Source of the DNA: Christensenella sp. UBA1262
GTDB taxonomy: Bacteria; Bacillota; Clostridia; Christensenellales; CAG-917
Reading direction: 5' to 3'
NCBI GenBank assembly: GCA_002308215.1
Contig: DBVO01000022.1
Coordinates: 1 to 33,749 of the forward strand
DNA: 33,749 nucleotides
Both the position numbers and the translations under genes were made by a program. Under the pieces are notes generated by a model. It was not told the DNA's origin and did no database searches. It was given only the letters and a program-made list of their open reading frames with translations. Positions 6,994 to 16,216 of this stretch are shown in pieces. Positions within the stretch are counted from its first letter, which is position 1; every line of letters starts with the position of its first letter.

Positions 6994-9498
6994 TTACAAT
7001 AAATCCCAAGATTTGCCGACTTCTTCGTCAACAGTAAGTGGTACGGAAAGATGAACCGCATTCTCCATTTCATTAACAAGGATCTTTTTAACTTCTTCGA
7101 GTTCTGAATTATCTGCATCTATAATGAGCTCGTCATGGATTTGTAATATCATCTTTGATTTCATGTTTTCAAGACGCTTTTCAACCCCTAACATTGCAAG
7201 CTTTATAATATCAGCTGCTGACCCTTGAAGTGGCGTATTCATAGCCATACGCTCTGCCCCAGAACGCACCAAATAATTAGATGCATTTAGATCAGAAAGA
7301 TTTCTACGTCTGCCAAGTAATGTTTTAGCATAACCTAGTTCTTTTGCGTCTGAAACGCATTTATCCATGTAATCCCTTACTTTTGGATGAGTTAAGAAAT
7401 AATTATCTATAAACTCTTGTGCTTGCCAACGTGGAATAGACAAGTTTGCACCAAGCCCAAAACCGCTTATGCCATAAATAATACCAAAGTTTACTGCCTT
7501 AGCATCACGACGCTCACTCGGTGTTATATCTTCTATTCTCTTGCCTAAAATTTGAGATGCTGTAAGTGAATGGATATCTTCCTCATTTATAAATGCATTT
7601 ATAAGTTGTTCGTCTTCACTGAAATGAGCTAACAATCTAAGTTCAATTTGTGAATAGTCTGCAGAAACAAGAGTACATCCTTCACTCGCTATAAATGCTG
7701 CTTTAATTGCTTTTGAATCTTCGCTACGCGCAGGAATGTTTTGAAGATTTGGATTGGTAGATGATAATCTACCAGTCATTGTTATGCATTGATTATATTC
7801 AGTATGAATCTTCCCACGTGTTACAAGTGGTTTAATTCCAACAACGTAAGTTGATTGCAACTTTGCGTAATGACGATATTCAAGTATTAATGGGATAATT
7901 GGATGTTCTTTTTCTAGATTAGATAGGACATCTTCGCTCACAGAATAACCAGTTTTTGTTTTCTTGCCATGTTTTAATCCTAAACGTTCAAATAATACAT
8001 CTCCCAATTGTTTTGGCGATGCAATATTAAATGGCTCGCCTGCTAGTTCATAAATTTTGGATGTAAGATCATCTATCTTTTCCTGGTAAGTCTTTTCGAG
8101 CTCATTTAAGACGTCTACAGACACGCTAACGCCTCTTTGCTCCATATTTCGAAGAACAACGCAAAGTGGCTGCTCTACGTCTTTAAAGAGCTTATATACG
8201 TCCTTCTTTTTCATCTGTTCAATGAGCTCTTCTCTTTCGATCAACATTTCAACTGCACCGACTTCAAATCCATCTGCTCCAAACACTTGTTCAATGTTTT
8301 TAATTGTTGCACTTTCACGGGCAAGATGGGCCGCAATCATAACGTCAAAGAATTCTTTGTTTTCAAAGCCATAGAACTTAGATATGAACTTGAAGTCATA
8401 GCAAACAAGTTCTTTGTCCTTTGAAGCATCTTTTAATACTGAAATTGCCTCATCAAAATTTACACCTTCGCTAAACAAATCTTCGGTGCACGTCACAACG
8501 TATTCTGTATTCTTGTCAACTGCAAAATGAATATCATTATCAATAAAGACAGCTACTCTATCCCCTTTTATAGCGCTCTTGATTTCATCTGCGCTTGAAA
8601 GCTTTTTAAGAACTTTATTAACTTCAACTGGCGCAACCGCAACACCTTCTTCAAACGTCATGCGGTTAGCGAGAGATGAAATCTCTAACTCACCGAGGAT
8701 GGTTTTTACTTCTTGTGAATAAACTGGTGTGAATTTGATATCATCCAAAGTACAATCAATTGGGACATCGCGGTTTATAATTGCTAGTTTACGACTAAGG
8801 ATAGCCATATCTTTGCCTTCTGCAATTTTCTCGCCAAGCTTCCCTTTTATTTCTCCCGCATGCTCGAGCACACTATCTAAAGATCCATAATCTTGAAGAA
8901 GTTGTTTTGCTGTTTTTTCACCTACGCCTGCAATTCCTGGAATATTATCACTGGAATCACCCATAAGTGCCTTATAATCAATGAACTGGCTTACCGTAAA
9001 ACCATCTTCTAGCAAACGCTTCTCATCATATACTTCTATTTCACTTACGCCTTTTTTAGTCCAGAAAATCTTAGTAGTATCCCCAACCAATTGGAAACTA
9101 TCCCTGTCGCCAGTAACAATAATACAATCGTCATTAAAACGTTTTGAAAGAGTTCCTAAGATGTCATCTCCTTCATATCCTTGAAGAGCTACAATCTTAA
9201 TCCCCATGGCAGTTATGAGGTTTTTAAGAGGTTCAACTTGCTGACGCAATTCTTCGTCCATAGGCTTTCTAGTTGCCTTATATCCATCATACATGGCATG
9301 ACGGAATGTTGGACCATGCAAATCAAATGCAGCAGCAATATGGGTCGGCTTTTGCTCTTTTATTAAACGTAAGAGTATGCTTAAAAAACCATATATTGCT
9401 CCGGTGTATTGACCCTTAGAAGTCTTTAAATTTGGCAGAGCATGATAAGCTCTATGCATCAAACTATTAGAGTCCAAAAGTAATATCTTGTTTGCCAT
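6994..9498 (-). CDS. polA: DNA polymerase I
   Basis: 834 residues. Domain order: 5'-nuclease (about 1-290, with LLLDSNSLMHRAYHALP and the acidic GYEGDD and MGDSSDNIPGIAGVGEKTA segments), a 3'-5' exonuclease-like domain (about 310-450), and a family A polymerase domain (about 455-834). Polymerase motif A is SADYSQIELR (D614), motif B is RRDAKAVNFGIIYG (about 663-676), motif C is QIHDEL (788-790 HDE). The exonuclease domain has FIDND where active enzymes have DTET, so proofreading is probably lost, as in many Firmicutes. It acts in Okazaki fragment maturation and repair. The Shine-Dalgarno is GGTGAGGT close to the ATG. Confidence 0.98.
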   Translation of the reverse strand: MANKILLLDSNSLMHRAYHALPNLKTSKGQYTGAIYGFLSILLRLIKEQKPTHIAAAFDLHGPTFRHAMYDGYKATRKPMDEELRQQVEPLKNLITAMGIKIVALQGYEGDDILGTLSKRFNDDCIIVTGDRDSFQLVGDTTKIFWTKKGVSEIEVYDEKRLLEDGFTVSQFIDYKALMGDSSDNIPGIAGVGEKTAKQLLQDYGSLDSVLEHAGEIKGKLGEKIAEGKDMAILSRKLAIINRDVPIDCTLDDIKFTPVYSQEVKTILGELEISSLANRMTFEEGVAVAPVEVNKVLKKLSSADEIKSAIKGDRVAVFIDNDIHFAVDKNTEYVVTCTEDLFSEGVNFDEAISVLKDASKDKELVCYDFKFISKFYGFENKEFFDVMIAAHLARESATIKNIEQVFGADGFEVGAVEMLIEREELIEQMKKKDVYKLFKDVEQPLCVVLRNMEQRGVSVSVDVLNELEKTYQEKIDDLTSKIYELAGEPFNIASPKQLGDVLFERLGLKHGKKTKTGYSVSEDVLSNLEKEHPIIPLILEYRHYAKLQSTYVVGIKPLVTRGKIHTEYNQCITMTGRLSSTNPNLQNIPARSEDSKAIKAAFIASEGCTLVSADYSQIELRLLAHFSEDEQLINAFINEEDIHSLTASQILGKRIEDITPSERRDAKAVNFGIIYGISGFGLGANLSIPRWQAQEFIDNYFLTHPKVRDYMDKCVSDAKELGYAKTLLGRRRNLSDLNASNYLVRSGAERMAMNTPLQGSAADIIKLAMLGVEKRLENMKSKMILQIHDELIIDADNSELEEVKKILVNEMENAVHLSVPLTVDEEVGKSWDLL

Positions 9499-9529
9499 AA
9501 TACCTCACCATAAGATTAACACAATAACA

Positions 9530-10345
9530 TTAGTTATTGCCTTTTAAAAAGTCTTCAAGGCCATTCTTTAAAGCCACGTAAGCGTCTCCATAACCTTTTG
9601 CCATAAATGCGACTACTCTTTCATGAGAGAATGCCATTGCTTTTCCTAGATCCTCTCGCGGGATTATATAACGCACATCAACATCATCGCCAAACTCAAA
9701 TTTGCGCTGTGGTTGTTTTTCTTTAACATTCGTTCTAATAACTAGGATCTTTTTATAACCATGGCGTGCAATTAAATTTACAGGCATATTATCCCATACG
9801 CCACCGTCTATATACTTTTTATCCCCTATTACCTGAGGTGGAAGTGCTGGATAAGATGCGGATGCAATAATATAATCAACTAGCTTACCTTCTTCCACAT
9901 CCTCTTTCATAACTTCTACAGGTTTTCTGTCGCTTAAATCATATGCAACGCAGCCGTAATCAATTGGGCTCTTGCGCAAGTCTTCTTCATTAACATGTTT
10001 GCTCAAAAATTCAGAACACTGTTCGTGGGTCTTCTTCAAAATATCCCTTACGGATAAAACACATTTTCCCACATAGATAAGTGTGTCTAGGTCTATTGAT
10101 TTTTTTCTAATATTTTGCCAATATTTTTTATCTATAGCAAAAATAGTGTCGGTGTCTATCGTTTCCCACATTTCATATAATTTGTTGTAGCCACCCTCTA
10201 AATAAAGTGCCCCATTAACAGCACCTATAGAAGTACCAACAACTCCATCAAAATGAATGCCGCATTCTTCTATTGCACGAAGAGCGCCTACTTGATATGC
10301 ACCTTTAACGCCACCACCTTCAAGAACTAAACCTATCTTTTCCAT
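9530..10345 (-). CDS. Patatin-like phospholipase
   Basis: 271 residues. The oxyanion-hole loop GGGVKG is at residues 10-15, the serine nucleophile elbow GTSIG at 37-41 (S39), and the dyad aspartate in DGG at 180-182. This is the RssA/YchK-like class of small cytoplasmic patatin proteins, serine acyl hydrolases with few known substrates. The longest frame starts with a GTG at 10369; the ATG at 10343-10345 is preferred because GAGAGG is 4 nt upstream and the family motif starts right after it. It is 31 nt before polA and may share its transcript. Confidence 0.93.
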   Translation of the reverse strand: MEKIGLVLEGGGVKGAYQVGALRAIEECGIHFDGVVGTSIGAVNGALYLEGGYNKLYEMWETIDTDTIFAIDKKYWQNIRKKSIDLDTLIYVGKCVLSVRDILKKTHEQCSEFLSKHVNEEDLRKSPIDYGCVAYDLSDRKPVEVMKEDVEEGKLVDYIIASASYPALPPQVIGDKKYIDGGVWDNMPVNLIARHGYKKILVIRTNVKEKQPQRKFEFGDDVDVRYIIPREDLGKAMAFSHERVVAFMAKGYGDAYVALKNGLEDFLKGNN

Positions 10346-10386
10346 TATCCCTCTCGCACCGTCCCCCACAGCGCCTTTAATTATTT

Positions 10387-10400
10387 ATTATATTTTAGCA
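10387..10400 (-). promoter_or_regulatory. Possible extended -10 promoter of the patatin-polA-coaE operon
   Basis: Minus strand: TGC followed by TAAAAT (10392-10400), overlapping a second TATAAT (10387-10392). No good -35 box, so the exact start is uncertain. It is about 45 nt before the patatin start. Confidence 0.35.
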
Positions 10401-10434
10401 TAGTTTTTTCGATATTACTAGACTTTTGTAAAAT

Positions 10435-10460
10435 AAAACTGCTGGAGAACCAGCAGTTTT
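10435..10460 (-). terminator. Terminator of the ABC exporter / surface protein operon
   Basis: Perfect 11-bp inverted repeat (AAAACTGCTGG / CCAGCAGTTTT) with a 4-nt loop, followed on the minus strand by ATTTTAC. It begins 22 nt after the stop of the large surface protein gene. Confidence 0.88.
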
Positions 10461-10482
10461 TACTACATATTAGCGTCTATCA

Positions 10483-13431
10483 TTACACTAACCCATGAAG
10501 ATGATTAATCAAAGCGTCTCCATCTGGGACTTTGCTCTCTGGCGTAATAGGTGAATTCTTATCGTACATGAATATACGGAATTCAAGTCCCTTAAAGAAT
10601 GAGTATAGCCAATTGTTGTCATCATCTTTAATATTATCATCGAGCTCAGCAGCATAGAAACTATGAATACGTGGATCTTCAAATGATGGGTTAAAATACG
10701 TTTTCTCGTTGCTTGGGAAGTTCGACATACCAACACAAACAAAACCCATATGGAACCATGGTTCTTCTATGCCATTGCGCTTCCAAATATACTTGTATGG
10801 TTCAAGATCTGGGTGATTATCTACTAAAGCGCCAACAGCTTTTTGGACCAAGCTATCAAGTGCTTCATTACCAGTCTTAATCATATTTGTTGAAGAAGAT
10901 GGTTGCCAGTTATAAAGGTCTAAGAAACCTGTTTGTTTAAGTTCCATATTGTAACCTTTAGACACAAAATTATCGTACATGTATTGATCAATTGTTTCAG
11001 CTGTTTGACCAAAACGATAATTGTCATCGCCATCTTTTGAATAATGGTCATAAGAAAGACTTGCAAGCGTAGCCAACATATTTGATGCAACAATATTGTT
11101 TAAATGAATATGTGAATAGTGTGGATACAAATACATTGTTCCATCAACTTCGACGTCATCAACTCTACATGGAATATAGAATGCGCAATTCGCAATATTT
11201 CTAATTATACAGCCATCAAACTTAACATCAGTATTATAAATACTGCTTACCTTCAAGCCATTTTCCAACACACAATATTCAATGGTTACATTTGTTAAAT
11301 GATTTCTACCCCAAGGAGCGATGTTATGTTCATCTTCAATACATTCGAAATCGATGCTATCTCCCCAAAGACCTTGTGTATCATCATTGTTAAACGTTGT
11401 ATCGTCTTCCCCTAAAGTATTTGGCCTAATGCGTACATTTGATACAACAACATCACTCCATGCAACATGTAGAAGTTCACTATACTGCTCAGCTAAATAC
11501 TCTTTCCAACTATACAACCTATGGTTATTGCCATAGAGACTACCAAAAAGATCAATCTCGCTATCATAACCGAATTTTTTAACAAGTTTTCCATTCACTT
11601 CAACTTCTTGATAATAGTTATTAATATAATCTTGATCAAAGACAGCATCTCCAGAAAGAACAATTGCTAATGTTTTTGAACTTGATACATACACATCAAA
11701 TCCAGCATAATCTTTTGTTGGAACTTCATTAGCATATGCATAAGCTTTTTGATCCAATGATGCTTGTTTAAGTTCTAAAGCATTTGCTGCTTCTATACCA
11801 TAAACCACATTGAGCGCAACTTCTTCAGTTGTATAGTGCGCCATTGTTTCATACTTTGGATATTTTGCAGATACACGAACAACGACTTGTTGTCTTCCCT
11901 TGCCCTCTAATGCAGAACTAATAAACACAATCTTATTTGCCACAGTATTGTCAAATCTTGCGTATTCCTCGCCTGATACTACTTCAAATTTATATGATTC
12001 ATAGAAGTCAGCAAGTCTATTTGCCTCTTCTGGTTCACCTTGAATACGAATAAGAGTGCTATTAGCTTCTTTAACATTGTTTACAGCAATATTCACATAC
12101 TTGTCTGAAGCAAAGACTGTTTCTTTAGCAATACCTACTTCGTAGAAGAGTTTTGATGTTTCTAAACGCAAAACAGTAACCTTTTCACGCACATTAAGTT
12201 CAATGCTTTCAGATTCTACACCATGTGTAGCAGTTATAGTTACGATACCATTGTCTAAAGCTGTAATAACACCATTTGATACTGTAGCAATACTATTGTT
12301 GGACGAAGTCCAAACAACACCTTCTAAAACAGAATCTTTTGTTTCATCGCGCCATTCAACATTAAGTTTGAGTGTCTTACCCTTTTCAAGTATAAAGTTG
12401 TTTGATTCTTCGCGATTATCGAGCAAATCTTTACCTATAATCTTTATTGCTTCGCTGTCACAACGATTGATAACAAATTGGGCATCTCCGTTTTGAAGCA
12501 CTACTCTGTCATCAGTAATTGTAAGTGTTTCACCATCAAGTGATCCGCCACTTACTACTTCATAATCGCTAGACAAACCAAGTTCAGACAAAGTCATAAT
12601 TGACTTTGATGTAGTAAGTTCATCGCCATAAAGAGTACTTGCGCCTTCTTCAACAACAATTTCGAAAGGTGCTGATGTAATATAGGCTATTTGGCCACTC
12701 TCTTCAGATGAATAAACACTCGCTTTATGAGTTATGTGAGCTGTGCCTACTCCTACTGCCCTAACAATACCATTTTCATCAATTTCAACAATGGATTCGT
12801 CATCACTTATCCATTCGAAGTAATTGACTTTACTATCAATAGGTGTATAGTTTGCAACTAGTCGGATCAAGTCACCAAGTTTTAATTCATTACTATCGTT
12901 TGTAACATTAGCAATTACGACCTTTTCAACATCAAAGCCAACAACTTCAACTTGAACATATGCAAATGAAACACCTGCAGATGCTTTCAATTTGAAAGAG
13001 CAATATGAATTAATAAGAACTTGTCCTGTAGTATTAGATGAAGCTTCATAACCATTTTCATCCAAAAGAATTGCTGCTGGTTTTACTTCTGAAACATTTG
13101 GTTCAGCTTTGTGCTCAATATAATACTCATATGCTTGTTCATATTCGTTGTCAAGACAACGAAGTTCTTCAATTGTCCAAGTTACAGTACGGTTTGTCGC
13201 TTTTGCTGGCAAAACTTTAATAAACAAATAATCAGAAATATTAAATTTGCCATCATCAAGATCTGCCGTGTTTACAGTTATATTTTTTACTGCGTTTCCA
13301 TCGGCATCAACCAATGCAACTTCTTCTACAGAAATATAAACTTCCATAGAAACAATAGCACCAACTGCTAAAACTATAAGCAAAACAACAATTGGAATAA
13401 GGATGAGGATGCCAATCATAACTTTTTTCAT
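10483..13431 (-). CDS. Large Big_2-repeat, beta-helix-like surface protein
   Basis: 982 residues. Residues about 4-28 form one hydrophobic helix after MKK, so it is anchored or exported through Sec. Two regions look like bacterial Ig-like (Big_2) domains: about 187-240 (WISDDESIVEIDENGIVRAV) and about 350-414 (VVWTSSNNSIATVSNGVITA). Residues about 628-795 look like a right-handed beta-helix: GNNHRLYSW, VVVSNVRIRPNT, HLTNVTIEYCVLENG, VKFDGCIIRNIANCA. No sortase motif or other C-terminal anchor is visible. The start has GGGAGG at 9-nt spacing. It follows the permease gene by 15 nt, so it is the third gene of the exporter operon and may be the substrate or partner of that exporter (inference). 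No family name is recognised for the full protein. Confidence 0.85.
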   Translation of the reverse strand: MKKVMIGILILIPIVVLLIVLAVGAIVSMEVYISVEEVALVDADGNAVKNITVNTADLDDGKFNISDYLFIKVLPAKATNRTVTWTIEELRCLDNEYEQAYEYYIEHKAEPNVSEVKPAAILLDENGYEASSNTTGQVLINSYCSFKLKASAGVSFAYVQVEVVGFDVEKVVIANVTNDSNELKLGDLIRLVANYTPIDSKVNYFEWISDDESIVEIDENGIVRAVGVGTAHITHKASVYSSEESGQIAYITSAPFEIVVEEGASTLYGDELTTSKSIMTLSELGLSSDYEVVSGGSLDGETLTITDDRVVLQNGDAQFVINRCDSEAIKIIGKDLLDNREESNNFILEKGKTLKLNVEWRDETKDSVLEGVVWTSSNNSIATVSNGVITALDNGIVTITATHGVESESIELNVREKVTVLRLETSKLFYEVGIAKETVFASDKYVNIAVNNVKEANSTLIRIQGEPEEANRLADFYESYKFEVVSGEEYARFDNTVANKIVFISSALEGKGRQQVVVRVSAKYPKYETMAHYTTEEVALNVVYGIEAANALELKQASLDQKAYAYANEVPTKDYAGFDVYVSSSKTLAIVLSGDAVFDQDYINNYYQEVEVNGKLVKKFGYDSEIDLFGSLYGNNHRLYSWKEYLAEQYSELLHVAWSDVVVSNVRIRPNTLGEDDTTFNNDDTQGLWGDSIDFECIEDEHNIAPWGRNHLTNVTIEYCVLENGLKVSSIYNTDVKFDGCIIRNIANCAFYIPCRVDDVEVDGTMYLYPHYSHIHLNNIVASNMLATLASLSYDHYSKDGDDNYRFGQTAETIDQYMYDNFVSKGYNMELKQTGFLDLYNWQPSSSTNMIKTGNEALDSLVQKAVGALVDNHPDLEPYKYIWKRNGIEEPWFHMGFVCVGMSNFPSNEKTYFNPSFEDPRIHSFYAAELDDNIKDDDNNWLYSFFKGLEFRIFMYDKNSPITPESKVPDGDALINHLHGLV

Positions 13432-13446
13432 ATGCCGCGTCCTCCC

Positions 13447-15156
13447 TTACGAAATAATGCTATCGTAACGCTTGTTCAACTTTGTGAACATTAGCGCTGC
13501 ACTACCTGCAAGCAATAGTGCTGAAACAAATGCGAGCACGCCATAGACGTCTCCCTTGTTGTTGATATGAACAATTGTCCATTTGCCTATACGGAGTGGT
13601 AAGAAGCTAAATACCATTGTGAATAAGCCAAAGCTTATTGCAACAACCATTCCTACGATCATTGATAGCGCAACATTCTTATTTGCTTTAACAAGTTCAC
13701 CATCACCGGCGACATTGAATGTTGGCATTTTTATATCAGCCCACATGCTAAGGCATGTGAGAGACATTACGACCATTTCACAAATACCAAATATTGCCAC
13801 AACATCTACTGCTGTCAACATGTTGCCACCCTTCGCAGATGTGTAATAACCACCCGGAACAGCGCAGCAAAGAGCAACGGATATTATTGCGACAATGGAA
13901 TACAAGAAAAATTTTGTCAGTATTTGCTTTGTATAGCTGACAGGAATAATCTTTGTAAAATAGAAACAATTACCTTCACGTGATATAGATGTGGAAGCAA
14001 ACGAAACAATAATCGTAACAAAGATTATAATAATCATGAGTGTTAGTCCAGGCATAATACCTGCACCAACGCTCTTAGTACCCATATTAGCAGCAAGGCG
14101 ATTGCAGAAGAATACCATGAATGGTGCTGCACATGCCATTGCTAAATATTGGAATGAATAGTTAAAGCTTCTAAGAATCAAATAGAATTCTTTGTGAAGC
14201 ATAGCATGAAATTGATTCTTTGGACGATTCTTGATTTTTTTCTTGAATGAGGTCTTCTCTGTTTCGATACCATAAAGAATTGTCTTATAGTATGCTCTTG
14301 TTGAAACGAAGAAAGCGCCAACTCCAAATGCTGCATTAAGCAAGAATACATACAAGAAGTTAAGTGCCATGCCACCGCTTGTTAAGCCTGCATATTTTTT
14401 ACCATTGATTAAATATGCGTACCAGTTAAATGGATATGCATGTGCTGCAAACTTGCGGTACATTTCAACAACTTCTGCAGAGAAAATATTCTTGTTTGAT
14501 TCCATAAGATAATCCACAATGTTAGACAGCGCAGACATATAAAGAATAAATATTCCGCACACTGCAATAATTGTAAGGATTAAAACAAGCAAGAATTGAT
14601 TCTTAACATAGTTCATCACTTTCATTACAGGAACTGCAATGACATTTGCCACAAAATATGGCAATAATGATGAGAATATGATAACGCCAATATAAGCAAA
14701 ATAGTCACCTACAACAGCTTTTGTTTCAATACCAAACGTAATGTAGAATGGAAGCAACATTGCGAAGCAAACTACCAAATTATGCAAGAAACAATAGATG
14801 GATTTTGAAACAAAAATCTCGGTGCCACTAACAGGAAAACGCAGCAACAATTCGTTGTCGCCGTTCATATAGAGATTTTTAATAACTGTACCTGTGGAAA
14901 CGATGGTAGCAAGAAGCATTGATGCCATCGTAACAAGTGTTAAAAACTCTATAGTTAACCCAGCTTTGCCAATAAACATTTTGCTGAGGTAAACGATGCC
15001 AAGTATGAGGACCGCATAAACGACAATAAAGAATATATAATTCGCCCATTGCGAAACTCTATTCTTTATTCCAATCTTATGCGTGGAACCAAATCTCGAT
15101 TTTAAATCGAGTTTGAAAAGCGTTCTCACACTTTGGATTGAGAAATCGCTTTTCAT
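13447..15156 (-). CDS. ABC-2-type exporter permease
   Basis: 569 residues with many long hydrophobic segments in two groups (about 35-265 and 330-565), separated by a basic cytoplasmic loop (EKTSFKKKIKNRPKNQFHAM, about 298-317). This two-half layout, with a HKEFYLILRS segment before the second half, resembles large Firmicutes ABC-2 permeases. Its ATG overlaps the TGA of the ATPase gene as ATGA, so the two proteins are translationally coupled and should form one exporter. Substrate unknown; the next gene encodes a large surface protein. Confidence 0.88.
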   Translation of the reverse strand: MKSDFSIQSVRTLFKLDLKSRFGSTHKIGIKNRVSQWANYIFFIVVYAVLILGIVYLSKMFIGKAGLTIEFLTLVTMASMLLATIVSTGTVIKNLYMNGDNELLLRFPVSGTEIFVSKSIYCFLHNLVVCFAMLLPFYITFGIETKAVVGDYFAYIGVIIFSSLLPYFVANVIAVPVMKVMNYVKNQFLLVLILTIIAVCGIFILYMSALSNIVDYLMESNKNIFSAEVVEMYRKFAAHAYPFNWYAYLINGKKYAGLTSGGMALNFLYVFLLNAAFGVGAFFVSTRAYYKTILYGIETEKTSFKKKIKNRPKNQFHAMLHKEFYLILRSFNYSFQYLAMACAAPFMVFFCNRLAANMGTKSVGAGIMPGLTLMIIIIFVTIIVSFASTSISREGNCFYFTKIIPVSYTKQILTKFFLYSIVAIISVALCCAVPGGYYTSAKGGNMLTAVDVVAIFGICEMVVMSLTCLSMWADIKMPTFNVAGDGELVKANKNVALSMIVGMVVAISFGLFTMVFSFLPLRIGKWTIVHINNKGDVYGVLAFVSALLLAGSAALMFTKLNKRYDSIIS

Positions 15157-15974
15157 TTTGTTTCCTCCTCTGCTTCTTCCTTCACTTCACTTTCAGGCAC
15201 ATAGTCTGGACGTGCATCCGCACTTTCTTGTGCCGCATAGTCGATGAAAAGTCTTTCATCGTAAGTGCCAGTTGCTTTAAAGAAGATTTCTTCGAGTCTG
15301 GTTTTATTTTCTTCTACAGTAAGATCGAGAATATCAATGAGTTGACCATCATTAACAATTGCAGCACGTTGACAAAGCTTCTTTACAAGATCAAGGTTAT
15401 GGCTTGAGAAGAAAACTGTGTTGCCTTGTGCACAGTGCTCACGCATAAGTGCAATAATTTCAGCTGTGGATTGTGGGTCAAGACCCATCATAGGTTCGTC
15501 AAGTACCCAAAGTTTTGGATTGTGAATTAATGCTGCAATGACACAAATCTTTTGTTTCATACCATGGGAATACCCCTTGATTTGTCTGTCCATTGCAAAT
15601 TCTAGACGGAAAAGTTCTGCGAGTCTATTCATGCGCTCTGTTCTATCTTGTTCGCTGACTTTGTAAAGATCTGCAACATAGTTAACATATTCTCTACCTG
15701 TAAGCTTTTCATAAACAGAGTGGTTGTCTGGAACATAGCCCATATTCATCTTTGCCTTAATTGGTTCAGATTTCATATCGTGACCACAAATTTCAATTGT
15801 GCCACTGTCATAAGGTAAAATACCTGTTAAGCATTTAATGGTTGTTGATTTACCTGCACCGTTTTGTCCAAGAAAACCAAATATTTCGCCTGGTTGAACT
15901 TCAAATGATATATGATTTACTGCGAGCCTATCGCTCTTTGGATATTTCTTTACTAAGTCTTTAACTGTTAGCAT
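15153..15974 (-). CDS. ABC exporter ATP-binding protein
   Basis: 273 residues. Walker A GQNGAGKST (36-44), a VPDNHSVYEKLTG segment in place of the usual Q-loop (81-93), signature YSHGMKQ (135-141), Walker B LWVLDEPMMGLDP (about 155-167), and H-loop histidine 192 (SSHNL). This belongs to the CcmA/multidrug-type ATPases that pair with ABC-2 permeases. The C-terminal 30 residues are strongly acidic (ending SEVKEEAEEETK). The longest frame starts at a GTG at 15995; the ATG at 15972-15974 is chosen because AAGGAG (15980-15985) lies 5 nt before it. It is first in the exporter operon, behind a near-consensus promoter. Confidence 0.94.
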   Translation of the reverse strand: MLTVKDLVKKYPKSDRLAVNHISFEVQPGEIFGFLGQNGAGKSTTIKCLTGILPYDSGTIEICGHDMKSEPIKAKMNMGYVPDNHSVYEKLTGREYVNYVADLYKVSEQDRTERMNRLAELFRLEFAMDRQIKGYSHGMKQKICVIAALIHNPKLWVLDEPMMGLDPQSTAEIIALMREHCAQGNTVFFSSHNLDLVKKLCQRAAIVNDGQLIDILDLTVEENKTRLEEIFFKATGTYDERLFIDYAAQESADARPDYVPESEVKEEAEEETK

Positions 15975-15985
15975 ATTTACTCCTT

Positions 15986-16019
15986 GCTCTCGCACTAATT
16001 TTAACTTTCTTGCAAGAGC
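15986..16019 (-). promoter_or_regulatory. Leader hairpin abutting the ABC ATPase ribosome binding site
   Basis: In the minus-strand mRNA, GCUCUUGC (16012-16019) pairs with GCGAGAGC (15986-15993): 8 bp including one G-U, with an 18-nt loop. The 3' arm ends directly against the AAGGAG at 15980-15985, so folding could affect ribosome access. Confidence 0.5.
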
Positions 16020-16027
16020 ATATACAT

Positions 16028-16040
16028 TGGTATTTTACCA
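16028..16040. promoter_or_regulatory. Inverted repeat overlapping the -10 box of the ABC exporter operon
   Basis: TGGTATTTTACCA, a perfect 5-bp inverted repeat around TTT, covers the -10 region (16032-16037). The same core GTATTTTAC occurs in the inverted repeat at 24946-24958. A repressor site is possible but not shown. Confidence 0.4.
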
Positions 16041-16060
16041 CTCGCCTATATTTATGTCAA
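16032..16060 (-). promoter_or_regulatory. Promoter of the ABC exporter operon
   Basis: Minus strand: TTGACA (16055-16060, consensus), 17-nt spacer, TAAAAT (16032-16037). Expected start of transcription is near 16025, giving a leader of about 50 nt that contains the hairpin at 15986-16019. Confidence 0.75.
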
Positions 16061-16165
16061 ACAAAATTGCGTGTGTGCGCGTTATTTTATTAAATATACA
16101 TATTTATAATATATAAGTATGAGTGCCTAATGATTCATTTTGATTATGGCATTTTTCAATTTTGC

Positions 16166-16194
16166 TTGACTTAGCAATGTAAAAAGCGTATAAC
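16166..16194 (+). promoter_or_regulatory. Promoter of the antiporter gene
   Basis: TTGACT (16166-16171), 17-nt spacer, TATAAC (16189-16194), followed by AGAGGT just before the ATG at 16217. Confidence 0.72.
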
Positions 16195-16216
16195 TTGATT
16201 TTGCAAAGAGGTAAAA

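Noticed and set aside
7000..9498. Loss of proofreading in DNA polymerase I as a novelty
   Set aside because: A degenerate 3'-5' exonuclease domain is common in Firmicutes PolA.
9522..9539. CAATAAC-ATTA-GTTATTG inverted repeat at the end of the patatin gene
   Set aside because: Short AT-rich stem with no U-run and polA follows directly; likely chance or a minor effect.
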